A DNA stretch of 8,356 bases from Halomonas sp. GTDB lineage: Bacteria > Pseudomonadota > Gammaproteobacteria > Pseudomonadales > Halomonadaceae. The position numbers were made by a program, and so were the translations under genes. Each line of letters begins with the position of its first letter. Positions within the stretch are counted from its first letter, which is position 1. The notes beneath the pieces are model-generated. The model was not told where the DNA came from and ran no database searches. It saw only the letters and a program-made list of their open reading frames with translations. The DNA is taken from positions 1-8,356 of the forward strand of contig PWIZ01000185.1 in NCBI GenBank assembly GCA_003560175.1, read 5' to 3'. Shown piece by piece: positions 5,447 through 8,356 of the stretch.

Positions 5447-7253
5447 TGAACAGCAGTGCCAGGGCAAGCCCCACGGCGACCGCCATCATCAGCACCGCGG
5501 CGTGGCGACGCAGCCACGCCTCGCTCTCTCCCAGCGCATCCAGCGCCGAGGTTCCCGATCGCTCCAGGGCCACCCACCAGGCCACCCAGGCCGCCTTCCA
5601 CGCGGCCAGTCGAACAAGCCAAGGCCGGGTGCCCCCCCACAGATGCCCCATACCCCGCGACAGTGGCCACCACAGATCGCCCGCCGGCGGGCGCCTTCTC
5701 GCCATCCGCAGCGGCCGGCGATGCGTCAGCCAGCCGGCCAGCAGGGCCAGTGCCACCCCCAGCAGGGCCGGCCACCAGAGGCCGGCGAGCTCTGTCGACG
5801 GCGGCCAGGCGGGCACCACGGCCAGCACCGGCAGCCACAGCGGCAGGGACAGAGCACTCGCCACCAGCAGCAGCCAGGCTATCGGCATGGGCGCGGAGAG
5901 CGGCATCAGTCCGTCCCGCCGGGCCTGCCGCTCGCCCTGCCACTGGCACCAGAGGGTGCGCGCCATGAGCGCCGTGGTGCCCACCGCCGCCAGGGAGAGC
6001 CAGGTCACCAGCCCCGAGTGGCCACCCTCGTAGAGCGCCGCCTTGAAGGCCCACTTGGTGACCAGGCCCGAGCCCAGCACGCCGGCCAGCGACAGCGCCG
6101 GCAGCGCCAGCAACAGTGCCAGCACCCAGGCCGGCAGCCGCGGCGGGTGCTCGCCGATGCCCACGCCGAGAAAAAGTGCCCCCTTGGTGAGCCCGTGGTG
6201 GGCGGCAAACAGCACCACGACGGGCGCCAGGGTCGGCCAGAGCGCGGGCGTGGTGAGCCCCACCCCCACCAGGACGGCGAGCATGCCCAGCTGGCTGACG
6301 CTGGAGTAGGCCAGCACCGCCTTGGGATGGCGCTGGCAGACACCCACCAGGGCGGCGCCGAAAGCGCCCGCCAGGCCCACCGCCAGCATGGCATGCCCGA
6401 GCCAGGCGAAAGCAGCGCCGGCCTCCACCAGGCCCAGCGGCAGGGTCGCCATCCAGCCCACCAATCCGGCCTTGACCATGGCGCCGCTGAGCACGGCGCT
6501 GGCCGGTGTCGGCGCCACTGGGTGAGCCAGGGGCAGCCACAGGTGCAGACCCGCCACACCGGCCTTGACCCCGAAGCCGAGCCACAGCAGCACCCCGATC
6601 CAGACGCCGTGCTCGAGGTTGACGAGCCCCTCGCGAAATTCACCCAGGGTCAGCGCCCCCAGGCTGCCGGCGCCCCACAGCAGGCCGCCCAGGATCAGCC
6701 CCTCGCCGAGCACCGCCATGATCAGATAGGCGCGACCGCCGGTCAGGGCATCCCTTGTGCCGGAGTGAATCACCAGGCCGTAGGCGGCGAAGGTCATCAC
6801 CGCGAAACCCAGATAGAAGCTGGCGATATCCTCGGCCAGCAGCAGCAGCAGGTTGCCGGAGAGGGTCAGCGGCCAGAAGATGGCAAAGCGCATCAGCCGC
6901 GCCGCCGACGCGCCGTTGCCGGCATTGGCTCGGTCACGCTCTCCCGCCAGGTAGCCCCGCGCATACCAGCCGGCAAGCAGCCACAGCAGTGCGGTAAACG
7001 CCAGCAGCACCCGGCGCGGCTCGTCTAGCACCCAGACGCCACCCAGCAGCCAGGCCGACAGCGTGAGACTCCCCTCGCCGCCCAGCAGCGCCAGCAGCAG
7101 TGCCGGCAGCGGCGCCGTGGCCCACAGCGGGTCCAGCGGAAAGCGCACCTCGTCGCGCACGCTCAGCGCTGTCATCAACGGCTGGCGCAGCACCAGCACC
7201 AGCGGCCAGAGCAGCGCAGCGATCATCAGCATGGCGAAGATCTCCCGGCTCAT
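5436..7253 (-). CDS. Proton-conducting membrane subunit, MrpA/MrpD/NuoL family (PF00361), lacking the TM5 glutamate
   Basis: This 605-residue polytopic inner-membrane protein belongs to the antiporter-like subunits of Mrp Na+/H+ antiporters and complex I. Family marks are Lys230 in FGVKAGVAGLHLWLP (TM7), Lys261 in SGAMVKAGLVG (TM8), AYSSVSQLGM (315-324), AAHHGLTKGALFLG (350-363) and Lys400 in LVTKW (TM12 lysine position). The channel glutamate expected in TM5 is Ala151 (FYLGFAVMTFAAYGLV). The C-terminus adds a Trp-rich, partly amphipathic stretch (about 515-585) and a last membrane helix (587-603), recalling the NuoL-type extension. The ATG at 7253 overlaps the upstream stop by ATGA and has GGAG 8 nt before it, which indicates translational coupling. 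The frame is open further upstream, but there it only crosses the preceding gene. It appears to be the last gene of its operon. Whether it transports ions or plays a structural role is unclear given the missing residue. Confidence 0.88.
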   Translation of the reverse strand: MSREIFAMLMIAALLWPLVLVLRQPLMTALSVRDEVRFPLDPLWATAPLPALLLALLGGEGSLTLSAWLLGGVWVLDEPRRVLLAFTALLWLLAGWYARGYLAGERDRANAGNGASAARLMRFAIFWPLTLSGNLLLLLAEDIASFYLGFAVMTFAAYGLVIHSGTRDALTGGRAYLIMAVLGEGLILGGLLWGAGSLGALTLGEFREGLVNLEHGVWIGVLLWLGFGVKAGVAGLHLWLPLAHPVAPTPASAVLSGAMVKAGLVGWMATLPLGLVEAGAAFAWLGHAMLAVGLAGAFGAALVGVCQRHPKAVLAYSSVSQLGMLAVLVGVGLTTPALWPTLAPVVVLFAAHHGLTKGALFLGVGIGEHPPRLPAWVLALLLALPALSLAGVLGSGLVTKWAFKAALYEGGHSGLVTWLSLAAVGTTALMARTLWCQWQGERQARRDGLMPLSAPMPIAWLLLVASALSLPLWLPVLAVVPAWPPSTELAGLWWPALLGVALALLAGWLTHRRPLRMARRRPPAGDLWWPLSRGMGHLWGGTRPWLVRLAAWKAAWVAWWVALERSGTSALDALGESEAWLRRHAAVLMMAVAVGLALALLFSTA

Positions 7254-8356
7254 GGCAGATACTCCAGGTTGGCCACTCGGGTCGCCCACTCCAGCGGGGT
7301 ATAGGGCAGACCCGCCAGCAGCCCCGCCATCACGCTGAACAGCGCCGTGGCCAGCGCCGGCAGCAACAGCCAGCTGCTGGTCTCGAAGCGGCCGAGATGG
7401 CGCTCTTCCGGCCACTCGCCCACGCCGTGGTCGGGGCCGGGGCGGAACCACAGCCGGTAGAGGATCGGCAGGAAATAAGCGGCGTTGAGCAGGCTGCTGA
7501 CAACCAGCACGGCGATCACCCAGGGCATCCCCGCCTCCACCGCCCCGGTGCCCAGGTACCACTTGCTGAGGAAGCCCACCAGCGGCGGCAGGCCAATCAT
7601 GCCCAGTGCACCCACGCTGAAGGCCAGGCTGGTGAGCGGCATGCGTCGCCCCGCCCCATCGAGCTCGTCGATACGGTGAATGCCGAGCTCCTCGGCGTAA
7701 TTGCCGGCGCAGAAGAACAGAGTGATCTTCATCATGCCCTGATGCAGCAGATGGGAGAGCGCGGCAATGGTCCCCAGGGGCCCGAACAGCCCGATGCCCA
7801 GTATGACGTAGCTCACCTGGCTGACCGTGGAGAAGGCCAGCCGCCGCTTGAGCTCCACCTGGGCCAGGGCGCGCAGCGAGCCGTAGAGGATGGTCACGCT
7901 GGCGATGACGGCGAGCCCAGTGAGCAGCCCCAGCGCCTGGCTGAACTCGGCGCCGTAGACGTCATAGACCAGGCGCACGATGCCGAAGGCTCCGGCCTTG
8001 ACCACCGCCACCGCATGCAGCAGAGCGCTGACCGGCGCCGGCGCCACCATGGCTCGGGGCAGCCAGCCGTGCAGCGGCACCAGCCCCGCCTTGACCCCGA
8101 AGCCGGCAATCAGCACCCAGAAGATGGCGATCAGCGCACCGCGCTGCTCCGGACCGAACTCGGCGAGGATCTCCCGTTGGCCGAAGCGGATATCGCCGGC
8201 CAGTGTGTGGAGCGCCACCATGCCGATCATCAGCACCAGCCCCGCGGTGAGGGTGAACCGCAGGTAGAGGGTGGCCGCGGCCAGCGCCTTCGGTGTGCCG
8301 CGGTGGGCCACCAGCGGATAGGTGGAGAGCGTCAGCAGCTCGTAGAAGATCAGGAA
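7250..8356 (-). CDS. Monovalent cation/H+ antiporter subunit D-like protein (PF00361), partial
   Basis: This is the C-terminal 368 residues of a membrane antiporter subunit; its start lies beyond the right edge of the window. The frame remains open to base 8356. The edge residues FLIFYELLTLSTYPLVAH form the conserved TM5 motif, with its glutamate (codon 8339-8341) at the position of NuoM Glu144. A GTG at 8309-8311 is therefore an internal valine codon, not a start. Counted from the edge, further hallmarks are Lys89 in FGVKAGLVPLHGWLP (TM7), Lys120 in HAVAVVKAGAFG (TM8), KRRLAFSTVSQVSYVILG (170-187), LLHQGMMKITLFFCAGN (203-219) and GLPPLVGFLSKW with Lys265 (TM12). The full proton-path set is thus present. 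The pattern fits MrpD-type Na+/H+ antiporter subunits, although relatives in hydrogenase or carbon-uptake complexes share it. Its stop overlaps the next start by 4 bp. Confidence 0.9.
   Translation of the reverse strand, partial: FLIFYELLTLSTYPLVAHRGTPKALAAATLYLRFTLTAGLVLMIGMVALHTLAGDIRFGQREILAEFGPEQRGALIAIFWVLIAGFGVKAGLVPLHGWLPRAMVAPAPVSALLHAVAVVKAGAFGIVRLVYDVYGAEFSQALGLLTGLAVIASVTILYGSLRALAQVELKRRLAFSTVSQVSYVILGIGLFGPLGTIAALSHLLHQGMMKITLFFCAGNYAEELGIHRIDELDGAGRRMPLTSLAFSVGALGMIGLPPLVGFLSKWYLGTGAVEAGMPWVIAVLVVSSLLNAAYFLPILYRLWFRPGPDHGVGEWPEERHLGRFETSSWLLLPALATALFSVMAGLLAGLPYTPLEWATRVANLEYLP

Noticed and set aside
5502..7028. Long plus-strand reading frame opposite the antiporter gene (508 residues)
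   Set aside because: It is a Gln/Arg/Pro/His-rich shadow of a hydrophobic membrane protein gene, with no recognisable domain.
7254..7562. Upstream extension of the second antiporter subunit to 708 residues
   Set aside because: The extra N-terminus is low-complexity Gly/Arg-rich out-of-frame reading of the preceding gene. The ATGA overlap and GGAG at the right spacing support the start at 7253.
8309..8311. GTG start for the partial MrpD-like gene
   Set aside because: The frame continues to the window edge and encodes the conserved YELLTLSTYPLV motif upstream of this codon, so it is an internal valine.
1..8356. CRISPR arrays, tRNA/rRNA genes, insertion sequences or phage genes
   Set aside because: No regularly spaced repeats, tRNA-like cloverleaf, transposase motif or terminal inverted repeats of an IS were seen on either strand.

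Overview
The window is GC-rich, densely coded bacterial DNA. The protein set (periplasmic L,D-transpeptidases, a patatin-like lipase, a PIN-PhoH ATPase and Mrp/complex-I-type antiporter subunits) together with TGTAGGAG-headed REP palindromes suggests a gammaproteobacterium. My best guess is Halomonadaceae or a close relative; this is inference from gene content, base composition and repeat type, not from a database match.

Layout. (1) 1-103 is non-coding and holds two inverted REP-like palindromes. (2) 104-1720 on the minus strand encodes an LdtD/YcbB-type L,D-transpeptidase (signal peptide, scaffold, PG-binding domain, YkuD domain). (3) Divergently from it, across 147 bp, 1868-2587 on the plus strand encodes a second, unrelated-looking L,D-transpeptidase-fold protein of the YkuD_2 type. 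(4) 2679-3713 on the plus strand is a cytoplasmic patatin-like phospholipase with complete catalytic motifs. (5) 3714-3974 is a 261-bp gap with inverted repeats but no convincing gene. (6) 3975-5375 on the plus strand is a PIN-PhoH fusion protein. (7) A perfect 19-bp inverted repeat (5392-5446) sits where phoH converges with the next operon. (8) 5436-7253 and 7250-8356 (cut by the window edge), both on the minus strand, are two translationally coupled membrane subunits of the Mrp/complex I antiporter family (PF00361). They are the last two genes of an operon that starts outside the window.

How the genes work together. The divergent pair 104-2587 is a cell-wall unit, probably acting on peptidoglycan cross-links or lipoprotein attachment in the periplasm. 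The minus-strand operon at the right is an ion-translocating membrane complex (Na+/H+ antiport or an energy-coupled relative), which fits a salt-adapted organism. Patatin and PhoH look like single-gene units.

The most interesting observation is that the downstream antiporter subunit (5436-7253) keeps the three channel lysines but has alanine where the family has its near-invariant TM5 glutamate. Its operon partner keeps that glutamate. I did not find a clearly undescribed multi-gene system here.
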